From the IMG/VR virus record IMGVR_UViG_3300012931_000033, positions 1-43,860 of that record: DNA of 43,860 nt; one strand, given 5' to 3'. The notes beneath the pieces were generated by a model, which searched no databases, was not told the DNA's origin, and was given only the letters and a program-made list of their open reading frames with translations. Positions 13,875-20,868 of this stretch are shown piece after piece (positions within the stretch are counted from its first letter, which is position 1; each line of letters begins with the position of its first letter). Source of the stretch: a virus. The position numbers and the translations under genes were made by a program.

Positions 13875-13903
13875 ATAATAGAACGTATGTTCTTTTATGT
13901 CAA
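13875..13903 (-). promoter_or_regulatory. SOS promoter with LexA/DinR box
   Basis: Minus-strand TTGACA (13903-13898), 17-base spacer, TATTAT (13880-13875). The spacer contains GAAC-GTAT-GTTC at 13881-13892, a perfect match to the Gram-positive LexA box core GAAC-N4-GTTC, touching the -10. LexA would repress this promoter until DNA damage. Confidence 0.82.
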
Positions 13904-13943
13904 GCGCTATTTTACAATTATAAACAATTTAACCATCCCCTTA

Positions 13944-14050
13944 GGCAAATAGCGCGGCCCTTCTGGCCGCATATCGTCGGCAACTGGCTGCCATTTTACA
14001 GGCCCTGTAGCTTTGCGTCGCCGCCTTTCGGCGGGTTTGCCTTTATTAAA
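13944..14050 (-). ncRNA. c-di-GMP-I (GEMM) riboswitch with expression platform
   Basis: On the minus strand the aptamer (about 14050-13975) has the GEMM core in order: AAAGGCAAACC, a CGCC-GAAA-GGCG stem with GNRA loop, GACGCAAAGC, a second stem with ACAGGGCCTGT, and GGCAGCCAGTTGCC closing P1. The G preceding GCAAACC matches the form that favours c-di-GMP over cGAMP, if aligned correctly. Downstream are a GCGGCC-GGCCGC hairpin (13970-13954) and UUUGCC (13949-13944), which can pair with the aptamer's own GGCAAA strand and so offers an alternative fold. The first gene downstream is the SOS-controlled 46-residue protein. Confidence 0.88.
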
Positions 14051-14065
14051 TTCAAACACAATAAT

Positions 14066-14094
14066 AATATACAGCCTTGTGGGGCGGAAAACAA
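14066..14094 (-). promoter_or_regulatory. Promoter of the riboswitch transcript
   Basis: Minus-strand TTGTTT (14094-14089), 17-base spacer, TATATT (14071-14066). The start near 14059 would place the aptamer right at the 5' end of the RNA. The surrounding 14060-14230 stretch is very AT-rich and has no gene. Confidence 0.55.
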
Positions 14095-14244
14095 TAGAAA
14101 ACAGTAGAAAATTGTCGATGTAAATTTTTGTCGATTTTTTGGTAATAATTATATTTGTAATATTATAATTTAATATTGACATTAATTAAACGCGGCGTTA
14201 TTATTTTACTGTGATTGTTAGTCATGTTTCAATCACTCTCTTTC

Positions 14245-14280
14245 GCAAAGGCCCGCCGCTCGTCCGGCGGTCTTTTGCTC
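14245..14280 (+). terminator. Terminator-like hairpin before the pilin gene
   Basis: GCAAAGGCCCGCCG, loop, CGGCGGTCTTTTGC: a GC-rich stem with a TCTTTT end on the plus strand. It would stop read-through from the repressor and isolate the pilin unit. Confidence 0.6.
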
Positions 14281-14389
14281 AATTACCATTATTTACATAA
14301 TATTTGCCCGGAGGTATTTATTACCGTTATTTTTAGTCGATATAATAATCGAAAATAAAAATTTCTAAAAGAGAAGGGGACACTAAACC

Positions 14390-14785
14390 ATGAAGACAAT
14401 GAAAAAATTCAAGGCAGGTCAGCAAGGCTTCACGCTCATAGAGCTGATCGTAGTTATCGCGGTTCTGGCAATTCTGGCGGTGATAATATTACCGAGATTT
14501 ATGGGCTTTACGGAAAGCGCAAGTGAAAAGGCGGCATTAAGCGATGCGAGAAACGTTCTTACTGCTATGGAGGCGCAACTTGCATCTGATCCTGGTTTGG
14601 CACCAGACGATATTGATGGTGCAGATTTAGCGGACTATGTTACTTTAAACGGTGATTTTACAAATAAATCTGCCGGAGATACCGTTTCATTTGAGTATGT
14701 TTTAACATCGGGAGGAAAAACATATACAGCATCTGTAATTGATGGAGTTTTGCAACCCGATGTTGCTATTGGCACTGCATCCTAA
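14390..14785 (+). CDS. Type IV pilin-like (prepilin) protein
   Basis: A 131-residue class III/type IV prepilin. A short basic leader ends at GFTLIELIVV, where prepilin peptidase cuts after Gly and the Glu at mature +5 is present. The hydrophobic helix (GFTLIELIVVIAVLAILAVI) is followed by a globular domain of about 95 residues. AAGGGG precedes ATG 14390. It is a cargo gene between repressor and integrase; no pilus assembly genes are present. It may enter the host pilus or pseudopilus and change attachment, DNA uptake or phage adsorption. Confidence 0.85.
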   Translation: MKTMKKFKAGQQGFTLIELIVVIAVLAILAVIILPRFMGFTESASEKAALSDARNVLTAMEAQLASDPGLAPDDIDGADLADYVTLNGDFTNKSAGDTVSFEYVLTSGGKTYTASVIDGVLQPDVAIGTAS

Positions 14786-14786
14786 C

Positions 14787-15080
14787 ATGAAAAAGCTATT
14801 CATTTCAATATTTATACTGACAATCGTTGACGCTGTATGTACCGCCATAGGCGTGCATCTGGGCGTTGTCGAGGAAGCTAACCCGTTTTTCCAGCGGGTG
14901 GTAATGGCTCAGCCGGTTCTCGCCTCGACCGCAGTATGTATCGGCGTGGGCGGCATACTGTATCTGGTCTACAGATTGCGGGATAAGGTCAGGTTTATGG
15001 TACCGCTGATGGTTGGCCTGCTGATTGTCAAACTCGTGGTTGTCGGTATACATTTGGAATGGATGGCACAGGTAATATAA
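14787..15080 (+). CDS. DUF5658-like integral membrane protein
   Basis: A 97-residue protein from ATG 14787, directly after the pilin stop. Three hydrophobic segments are predicted (about 2-22, 42-60 and 68-90). The motif DAVCTAIGVHLGVVEEANPFF near the first helix is typical of DUF5658 proteins. Co-transcribed with the pilin, perhaps helping its insertion; this is inference. Confidence 0.72.
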   Translation: MKKLFISIFILTIVDAVCTAIGVHLGVVEEANPFFQRVVMAQPVLASTAVCIGVGGILYLVYRLRDKVRFMVPLMVGLLIVKLVVVGIHLEWMAQVI

Positions 15081-15129
15081 AAATAGGCCCCGCTTCATTT
15101 GAGGTGGGGCTTTGTGCAAAGGAGGGCTT

Positions 15130-16266
15130 ATGCTTTGCATTAATAAAAAGTGTGCCGCCGAATTGCCGGAGGGCGCGGCCTATTGTCACCGCTGCGGGCG
15201 AAAGCAGGACACGCCGAAACGCAAACCCAAAACAAGAGGCAACGGCACAGGCACGGCATATAGACGAGGCGAAACCTGGACGGCGGCGGTTGTTGTTGGA
15301 AAGAAAATCGTTGACGGTAAAAAAGTGTTGATAAGGCCGACGCGCGGCGGCTTTGAAACGAAGCGCGACGCATTGGCTTACATTGTTGAGCTGCGAGAAC
15401 GGCGCGACGGTAAAAAACCCATATCGGTAACACTGGAATCAATGTGGGAAACCTATAAAAAAGGCGCATATAAAAAGCTATCTGCAAACAAGAAGACCGC
15501 ATATGAGAAAGCCCATGAACGCATGAGCGATATTTTTTTGCGCGACATTACCATACTGACGGTTTCTGATATTCAGGACTGCGTTGATAAAAACGCAAAG
15601 ACCTTTTACCCGGCGCGGGAAATGAAATCTGTGCTTTCCCACTGTTACCAGCTTGCGGCGGCGCAGCAGATTGTATTGTCCAATCTATCTCGCTTTATTG
15701 TTCTTCCACCGCTTGACGCGGAGGAAACGATGCCATTTAACGAAACTGAGCTTAATAACCTGTGGGCTGCATACGGCAAGGGAGATAAAATAGCCGGGTA
15801 CGCGCTGATTATGATCTACAGCGGCATGATGCCGGGTGAATTGTTTATTGCCAAAAAAGATATGATTGACTGGAGCAATCAATCTATATTGGGTTGCGGA
15901 CTTAAAACAAAAAAGAGAAAATCAACGCCGATTGTCATAGCTAATTTTATGATGCCGGTGCTTAAAGATTTATGCGACTACGCGCCCGGAGAAATGCTAT
16001 GCGCATTAGTCCGCGATGATTTTTACGCCGCATTTAAGGTTATGATAAAGCGCTGCGAATGCAGGGAAGGTCTTTCTCCGTACTCCTGCCGTCACACGAC
16101 GGCCACGGCTTTAGCCCTGGGCAATATAGCGCCGTCCGTTATCCAAGAAATTATGAGGCAGACTAAATTTACCACGACGCAAAAGTATATCCACATCGAC
16201 ACGGCAAAATCACTCGCGGCGGTTAATACGCTCCGGCAGGATAAAGATAAAGAATCGGCCTCTTAA
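15130..16266 (+). CDS. int: Tyrosine recombinase (phage integrase)
   Basis: A 378-residue integrase from ATG 15130 (AAAGGAGGG upstream). It has an N-terminal zinc ribbon (CINKKC...CHRCGRK), an arm-binding domain (RGETWTAAVVVG), an SAM-like core domain and the catalytic domain. PYSCRHTTATALA carries the HxxR-type block and QKYIHID the Tyr nucleophile. The Arg I position reads SGMMPGEL (Met instead of Arg) and the late His/Trp position reads RQTKFT (Gln). attP follows within 130 bases. Confidence 0.92.
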   Translation: MLCINKKCAAELPEGAAYCHRCGRKQDTPKRKPKTRGNGTGTAYRRGETWTAAVVVGKKIVDGKKVLIRPTRGGFETKRDALAYIVELRERRDGKKPISVTLESMWETYKKGAYKKLSANKKTAYEKAHERMSDIFLRDITILTVSDIQDCVDKNAKTFYPAREMKSVLSHCYQLAAAQQIVLSNLSRFIVLPPLDAEETMPFNETELNNLWAAYGKGDKIAGYALIMIYSGMMPGELFIAKKDMIDWSNQSILGCGLKTKKRKSTPIVIANFMMPVLKDLCDYAPGEMLCALVRDDFYAAFKVMIKRCECREGLSPYSCRHTTATALALGNIAPSVIQEIMRQTKFTTTQKYIHIDTAKSLAAVNTLRQDKDKESAS

Positions 16267-16281
16267 AAGCAGGGGAAAACT

Positions 16282-16300
16282 GTAGCAATAGCGTAGCAGT
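16282..16300 (+). repeat. Integrase arm-type repeats, left of core
   Basis: Two direct copies of GTAGCA(A/G)T at 16282-16289 and 16293-16300, 11 bases apart, between the integrase stop and the tRNA-derived core. The same motif recurs on the other side of the core. Confidence 0.6.
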
Positions 16301-16353
16301 AATTTAACTTTTTATAAGGCGGCTCAACTTTTTAATTTTATTTATGTAAAAAT

Positions 16354-16397
16354 AAAAACCCCGGAACCCTTGCACGGCAAGGCATTTCGAGGTTTTT
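16354..16397. terminator. Bidirectional terminator beside attP
   Basis: AAAAACC/GGTTTTT outer arms and a CCTTGC-ACG-GCAAGG inner stem (16368-16382). T-tracts occur in both directions, so it ends integrase transcription and, in an integrated state, could serve the tRNA on the minus strand. Confidence 0.65.
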
Positions 16398-16460
16398 GGC
16401 GGAGAAGGAGAGATTTGAACTCTCGCGCCGGTTACCCGGCCTACGCCCTTAGCAGGGGCG
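16397..16460 (-). other. attP core: 3' part of tRNA-Ser(GCU)
   Basis: On the minus strand 64 bases match a tRNA-Ser from the anticodon arm (CGCCC-CTGCTAA-GGGCG, anticodon GCU) through the long variable arm, the T-arm (GAGAG-TTCAAAT-CTCTC) and acceptor end CTTCTCCG-CCA. The 5' acceptor strand and D-arm are missing, so this is not a functional tRNA. It restores the 3' half of the host gene on integration. Confidence 0.85.
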
Positions 16461-16510
16461 AAATTCAATTTTAAAAATGCTGTAATATCAATACCTTGCA
16501 GGTTTGTTAA

Positions 16511-16538
16511 GTAGCAAATGTAGCAATATGTAAGCAGT
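16511..16538 (+). repeat. Integrase arm-type repeats, right of core
   Basis: GTAGCAAA (16511-16518), GTAGCAAT (16520-16527) and GTAAGCAGT (16530-16538). With the left copies they bracket the core, as in an intact attP. Confidence 0.6.
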
Positions 16539-16613
16539 AGAAAAATAAGCCCCCCCTCCGCCTGAAAGGGCCTTTCCTTCTAAAAATATTTTTATTATTT
16601 CCTCCATTTTCTA

Positions 16614-16642
16614 TTGACAATGCGCATAGTCTGATGTATAAT
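16614..16642 (+). promoter_or_regulatory. Sigma-A promoter of the cargo operon
   Basis: TTGACA at 16614-16619, 17 bases, TATAAT at 16637-16642: full consensus. It drives three plus-strand genes up to the terminator at 18.0 kb and is likely active in the lysogen. Confidence 0.85.
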
Positions 16643-16676
16643 GAATATGCAATCAAGATTAAGGGAGGCAACAAAA

Positions 16677-17054
16677 ATGACAACTTTTACATCAGCCGAA
16701 CAGCTCGAAGAATACCTTACCGATAACTGCGGCGGATACTACGCGGTGCGCGGGCTTAATGGATATAACGCAACGGTAAGCTATAACGACGGCGATGTAG
16801 TTGCAAAATCCTTTGATTTATACGATGAGCGCGGCATAGAGTACAACGCTTCAGCCAAAAGGCTTAACGGCACGTCCGGGATTGGTGTCAGCGATATGAT
16901 GTACAGCGACGAGCTGGAAACGCTGGTTAATAAGGCTAAAAAATACTCAGACGGACGCGTAATCCTTATCCACGGTGTGCAGCGCGAAGATGGGGAAGAC
17001 AATAACGAGACTATTATTTGCGACGCTACATTTTGCGGAGAAATTAAGTTTTAA
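16677..17054 (+). CDS. Small acidic protein of unknown function
   Basis: A 125-residue acidic protein from ATG 16677 with GGGAGG upstream. An N-terminal helix (SAEQLEEYLTDNCG) precedes a beta-rich region and a helix (SDELETLVNKAKKYSDG). No family recognised. First gene of a strongly promoted cargo operon facing the type IV CRISPR-like operon; size, charge and context would suit an anti-defence or regulatory protein, but nothing proves it. Confidence 0.7.
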   Translation: MTTFTSAEQLEEYLTDNCGGYYAVRGLNGYNATVSYNDGDVVAKSFDLYDERGIEYNASAKRLNGTSGIGVSDMMYSDELETLVNKAKKYSDGRVILIHGVQREDGEDNNETIICDATFCGEIKF

Positions 17055-17055
17055 A

Positions 17056-17565
17056 ATGAGTAATATCAAAGACATATCTAACCGCCGCTTTGGGCGGCTC
17101 GCGGTCAAAGAGCGCACCGACAAAAAAGACAAGCGCAATAATTATTATTGGCGCTGCGAATGCGACTGTGGAAAAACAGTTTTGGTGACAACCGTCAGGC
17201 TGCTGTCCAAAAATGTACAATCATGCGGGTGTATGCACGACGCGCTATCTATTATAAGACTGCCGAACGCCCGAGCAAAAATCAGCTTTGTCGACGGCAC
17301 AAGCGTAAATAATTTGGCATCATCCGCGCTATCGTCTCTTAATAAGTCTGGATGCCGCGGGGTATGCTGGGATCAAAACGCGAATGCATGGAGAGCTTAT
17401 ATAAGTTTTAAAAAACGGCGATATTATCTTGGCCTGCATCATGAACTTAATAGCGCTTGCGATGCCCGCAATAAGGCCGAAAATAATTTGTATGGCAACT
17501 TTTTAAACTGGTACGCCGAGACATATCCCGATATGTGGGATAAAATTAAAACAGAGAAGGAATAA
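17056..17565 (+). CDS. AP2-domain DNA-binding protein with zinc ribbon
   Basis: A 169-residue protein. The N-terminal part has FGRLAVKERT and a zinc ribbon (CECDCGK...SCGC, residues about 32-57). The C-terminal part is an AP2/ERF-type domain (GCRGVCWDQNANAWRAYISF, then YYLGLHHELNSACDARNKAE). Phage AP2 proteins are often fused to HNH nucleases; no HNH is present here, so it probably only binds DNA. Confidence 0.8.
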   Translation: MSNIKDISNRRFGRLAVKERTDKKDKRNNYYWRCECDCGKTVLVTTVRLLSKNVQSCGCMHDALSIIRLPNARAKISFVDGTSVNNLASSALSSLNKSGCRGVCWDQNANAWRAYISFKKRRYYLGLHHELNSACDARNKAENNLYGNFLNWYAETYPDMWDKIKTEKE

Positions 17566-17568
17566 AAA

Positions 17569-17997
17569 ATGAAAAAAATCATTAATGGAGCGTTATACAA
17601 CACGGATACGGCAAAATGCATCGGTGATTGGGATAACGGCCTGTACGGCAATGATTTTGGTTTTGTCCGAGAGCGGCTTTACAGGACAAAAGCGGGTAAG
17701 TTTTTTTTACACGGCGAGGGCGGAGGCAATAGTAAATACGGCGAGTGGCATGGCAATTCTGGCGGTCCCGGCGAGGAAATCAGGCCGTACGCGCCGCATG
17801 AGGCCCGCGAGTGGGCGGAGGAACATCTTAGCGCCGACGAGTATGCCGCTGAGTTTGGTGAGCCTGAGGAGGCTGCGGACGGGCGCGAAACCCTTAACTT
17901 GACTGTTCCGGCAGAACTAAAAAGGCGGTTGGAAAGGTTGCGGAGCGAAAGCGGAAAATCAATCAGCCAGATCATAGTAGACAAATTCGCGGAATAA
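17569..17997 (+). CDS. Mobile-element protein with C-terminal ribbon-helix-helix
   Basis: A 142-residue protein. The first 95 residues (MKKIINGALYNTDTAKCIGD, LYRTKAGKFFLHGEGG, then HEAREWAEEHL) match a type common in Firmicutes plasmids and phages. The last 38 residues (ETLNLTVPAELKRRLERLRS, then SISQIIVDKF) form a ribbon-helix-helix unit. The fusion suggests a DNA-binding regulator. It ends at a bidirectional terminator. Confidence 0.72.
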   Translation: MKKIINGALYNTDTAKCIGDWDNGLYGNDFGFVRERLYRTKAGKFFLHGEGGGNSKYGEWHGNSGGPGEEIRPYAPHEAREWAEEHLSADEYAAEFGEPEEAADGRETLNLTVPAELKRRLERLRSESGKSISQIIVDKFAE

Positions 17998-18001
17998 AAA
18001 T

Positions 18002-18029
18002 AAAGCCGGGAGTATTAGCTCCCGGCTTT
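18002..18029. terminator. Bidirectional terminator between convergent operons
   Basis: AAAGCCGGGAG, six-base loop, CTCCCGGCTTT: a perfect 11-base stem with A- and T-tracts on both sides. It ends the plus-strand cargo operon and the minus-strand type IV operon. Confidence 0.9.
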
Positions 18030-18911
18030 AATCATCCTCCACCGCTTGATGTGCACCGCGTTTGCCGATCGTCCGATCTCCTGCGCGATACGCCAATCCG
18101 GCCAGCTCGGATGTGATAATATTGTCCGCAGATCGTCATTTGAGTAATTATTGCCGTACCTTTTGTACGGCTTTTTTATTTTTGGCACGGCATCAATTTG
18201 CCATACCCTTCCGGCCTTGACGCCCTCCGCATATTTTAAGACGGTTGAGCGGTCGACGCCCAGCAGGCGGGCTATGTCGGCAGAGGTATTATAGCGCGGC
18301 TTTCCCGCGGAGAAATATAATTGACGCACCAGCCTATCGGATACGTTAAGTTTTTTGGAAATCGTATCGGTGGCGTACCCATGTGCGCGGAGTCTAATGA
18401 TCCGAGCGTCTCGCGCCTGCCGCTCTACGGGAGACATTGAGCGGTTGGCGTTGAGTTCCGGCAAGGTTTGCCCGGCGAGGTACGCCCGGCATTTTTTGAG
18501 CGCCCGATTACGCGCCGCCGCTTGGGAGTTGTTGCGACTCGGATTTCCGCCGGCAACGCGCCGAAGCGCCTCCAGCTCTGCCGGCGTCATATAATTACTG
18601 CAGCGCCGAAATATGTCGGATAAATATTGATTATCCTCAGCCTCGGCGTAAGCGTCCGGCGAGGCGATCTGCAGCTTGTCGATACTGCATGTCGGGCGGC
18701 ATCTCCTTGCGGACCATACCGCTCGGGACACGGCTACAAATGCATAGCTGAAAAATCTGCTCGGATCGCCCCGAAAACTCCGTGTGGCAAGACAGAGGCG
18801 CTCGGCGGCAACGTCATAATATTCGCAGGCGGGAAGACTGTATTTTTTGAGTACGGCGTAGATAACGTGATGATTGCTCTCGATCAGCGCGCGCTGGGCG
18901 TCGGTAAGCAT
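18015..18911 (-). CDS. Sigma-70 region 2-like protein with multiple HTH segments
   Basis: A 298-residue protein. Residues 5-70 resemble sigma-70 region 2 (LIESNHHVIYAVLKKY, then RFFSYAFVAVSRAVW). Three helix-turn-helix-like stretches follow: about 170-197 (IIRLRAHGYATDTISKKLNV), 208-228 (TSADIARLLGVDRSTVLKYA) and a Myb-like end at 255-293 (NDDLRTILSHPSWPDWRIAQ). It starts two bases after the radical SAM stop and is the last gene of the type IV operon. Perhaps a transcription factor for this operon or the phage; no typical region 4 was recognised. Confidence 0.7.
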   Translation of the reverse strand: MLTDAQRALIESNHHVIYAVLKKYSLPACEYYDVAAERLCLATRSFRGDPSRFFSYAFVAVSRAVWSARRCRPTCSIDKLQIASPDAYAEAEDNQYLSDIFRRCSNYMTPAELEALRRVAGGNPSRNNSQAAARNRALKKCRAYLAGQTLPELNANRSMSPVERQARDARIIRLRAHGYATDTISKKLNVSDRLVRQLYFSAGKPRYNTSADIARLLGVDRSTVLKYAEGVKAGRVWQIDAVPKIKKPYKRYGNNYSNDDLRTILSHPSWPDWRIAQEIGRSANAVHIKRWRMIKAGS

Positions 18912-18913
18912 TG

Positions 18914-20197
18914 TTAGCGCCGCCTTTCATACTCCTCTTGCGCCCACTCTGCTAAAGGCGGCTTCGCGTCGCGGTATCGGAAGAGTTCAAATTCATTTCC
19001 TGCCGTCAGCGCGCACTGTTCCGCGTGTGAGCGTATTGACATAAGGCCGTCGTTTTCCACATGCCAGCCCGGTTCCCGCTGTGGCAGCCGGTGCCGTGCG
19101 TGCCATTCCTCCACCGCATAATACATATCCCACGTATAGTTTGGCCTGACGCCCGCGAGCGGCGTGCAAGGCTGCGGTATCAGCGGCGTCCATTTTATGC
19201 GAAGTGAAATATTTTTCTTTAACGGCAAAGACATAAGCCTGTCCATCATGACCGACCACTCGTCAAAATCCTCTTGCGTTTCCCACGGGTACCCAATGAT
19301 CATAAACATTTTAAAGTTGCAGTGCCCGCGGTCTATAAATAGTGAAAAATAATCACGGATCATCTGATCCGTGATTGGCTTATTAACTTTTCGGCGCGTG
19401 GATTCCGTCAGCCCGTCTATGCCCACGCGTATCAGGTGATTATTTTTAAGGGGCGGCGGATTCCTTAAAACGGATTCTATGCGCATCGACGAAAATGCGG
19501 CCGAATATCCTTTGTCCCCCAGATATTTATACATTTCCGCATAGGCCGGATGACTTGCTTCGTCCGGCGCGTAAAAGTTTATTTTCCGCGTCTTGCCGGT
19601 TTCGCAGGCGTCTATCATTTTTTCAAGGTGTTCTCGCTTATACGGGCGATAGGGCAAGCTGTTTCCCAGCTCACAGTAATCGCACCGATAAGGGCATCCG
19701 CGGGCCATTTCGATGTACCATGCCGCCGATAGCGTGCCGGGGCGATTAAGATATGGCGGATTGTCCGGCAATGGGCGTTCAATATTTGCACTCGGAACCT
19801 TGCGCCCAGGCTCCCAGTCTTTACACATGATCGTTCCGGGCAAAGCAGACAGCGCGCTTATATCGTCCGTATCCTCAATCAGCCGCAGCGCCGCTTTAAT
19901 CCAAGACTCTCCCTCGCCGATGCAGATCGCGTCTGCATAAGGTATGCATGGGCGCGGGTTGTTTTGCATCGGATGGCCGCCGACGATACGCCACCTTGCC
20001 CGCTTCGGTGCGGCGGCAAGGCGCGGAAAATCCGTACAATGATGTACGCTGGCCAGCTCCACATCATACCCGACACGCGGGCCGTCCGCGACGTCAATAT
20101 GATAACCCGCCAATTCCGCATGATGCCGCACATAAAACGCGCCTATGCTGCCCTTATCCTGTCTTTCGCAAACCTCAAACATGCATATTTTCAACAC
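18914..20197 (-). CDS. Radical SAM protein with B12-binding-like N-terminus, in the type IV operon
   Basis: A protein of about 427 residues. Residues 1-100 resemble a cobalamin-binding-type domain (IVGGHP near 73, then YADAICIGEGESW). The radical SAM cluster motif CPYRCDYC (Cys 168, 172, 175) follows, then NFYAPDEASH, VGIDGLTESTRRKV and FMIIGYPWE, typical of the TIM barrel. GTG 20197 (GAGGTG six bases upstream, overlapping the csf3 stop by 7 bases) is preferred; TTG 20194 and ATG 20182 are alternatives. The frame open to 20371 overlaps csf3 and is not real. It uses SAM and a 4Fe-4S cluster; the substrate is unknown. Confidence 0.82.
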   Translation of the reverse strand: MLKICMFEVCERQDKGSIGAFYVRHHAELAGYHIDVADGPRVGYDVELASVHHCTDFPRLAAAPKRARWRIVGGHPMQNNPRPCIPYADAICIGEGESWIKAALRLIEDTDDISALSALPGTIMCKDWEPGRKVPSANIERPLPDNPPYLNRPGTLSAAWYIEMARGCPYRCDYCELGNSLPYRPYKREHLEKMIDACETGKTRKINFYAPDEASHPAYAEMYKYLGDKGYSAAFSSMRIESVLRNPPPLKNNHLIRVGIDGLTESTRRKVNKPITDQMIRDYFSLFIDRGHCNFKMFMIIGYPWETQEDFDEWSVMMDRLMSLPLKKNISLRIKWTPLIPQPCTPLAGVRPNYTWDMYYAVEEWHARHRLPQREPGWHVENDGLMSIRSHAEQCALTAGNEFELFRYRDAKPPLAEWAQEEYERRR

Positions 20198-20868
20198 TCC
20201 GCGCACCTCGGCATGTAGCACGTTACCTGATTGCAGGCCTTCCACGCGGGCGGGCGGATCGCGCAGTCGCGGATGACATACCCGCTCAGATCGTGCCCCG
20301 CATCCTCGCCAACCGGTAGCGGTCGCATAAGACCGTATTTGTCGCTCCATGTGCTCCAGTCTTCCGGCCACGGCTCAACGATCCAATCCCGGACAGCGCC
20401 CCATCCGGCTGCAGGCTTTTTGCCGACGGCGGGTATATATGACAGCAGCTCCCTCACCTTGTCGATCGTCCCGTAACCGTAAAATTCTATGTCGCTCACG
20501 GTATGTATGACCTGCGGCATGCGGTAAGCGCGCATCGTTCCCGTGCTTGTGGTGATTTTGCCACCGCCCTCAAGGTATTTTATGTCCTTGTCCCAGTCGG
20601 GGCGCTTATTCCAGTATTCGATATGCGTACCGTAATCTTTATAAAACCCTACCGACGCGGCATATCTGTTATTCGGCAACTGCCGAAGCGGCAAGCCGTA
20701 ATAGCCCGTTGCTTCCTCTTTCTGCTCCCCGGTCAGCACCTTTGGGGCGTATTTTAAAAACCACGCGTGGTATAGGATGCCGTCTAAAAAAAATAAGCCG
20801 TCGGCGGAGTTGACGCGGCCGTCGAGCAAGCGGCATGTTACCTTAAACGGTTCGGTCTCCGATCTCAT
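20191..20868 (-). CDS. csf3: Csf3/Cas5-like RAMP protein, type IV CRISPR effector
   Basis: A 225-residue RAMP-type protein. ADGLFFLDGILYHAWF near residues 22-37 is the Csf3 hallmark (DxxxxLDGxL). SVGFYKDYG and TMRAYRMPQ follow, and a glycine-rich loop near 149-160 (GKKPAAGWGAVRDW). The tail has CNQVTCYMPRCAEC, a possible metal site. In type IV complexes Csf3 caps the 5' end of the guide RNA. ATG 20868 overlaps the csf2 stop (ATGA). Confidence 0.8.
   Translation of the reverse strand: MRSETEPFKVTCRLLDGRVNSADGLFFLDGILYHAWFLKYAPKVLTGEQKEEATGYYGLPLRQLPNNRYAASVGFYKDYGTHIEYWNKRPDWDKDIKYLEGGGKITTSTGTMRAYRMPQVIHTVSDIEFYGYGTIDKVRELLSYIPAVGKKPAAGWGAVRDWIVEPWPEDWSTWSDKYGLMRPLPVGEDAGHDLSGYVIRDCAIRPPAWKACNQVTCYMPRCAEC

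Noticed and set aside
13907-14182. A 91-codon minus-strand frame
   Set aside because: Most of it is explained by the riboswitch aptamer and AT-rich leader; no ribosome site and no protein-like composition.
16397-16460. A complete tRNA-Ser gene
   Set aside because: Only the anticodon arm to the CCA end is present; the 5' acceptor strand and D-arm are missing, so it is an att core.
20198-20371. Longer start for the radical SAM gene
   Set aside because: The extension overlaps csf3 by about 180 bases and encodes arginine-rich sequence unlike the family.
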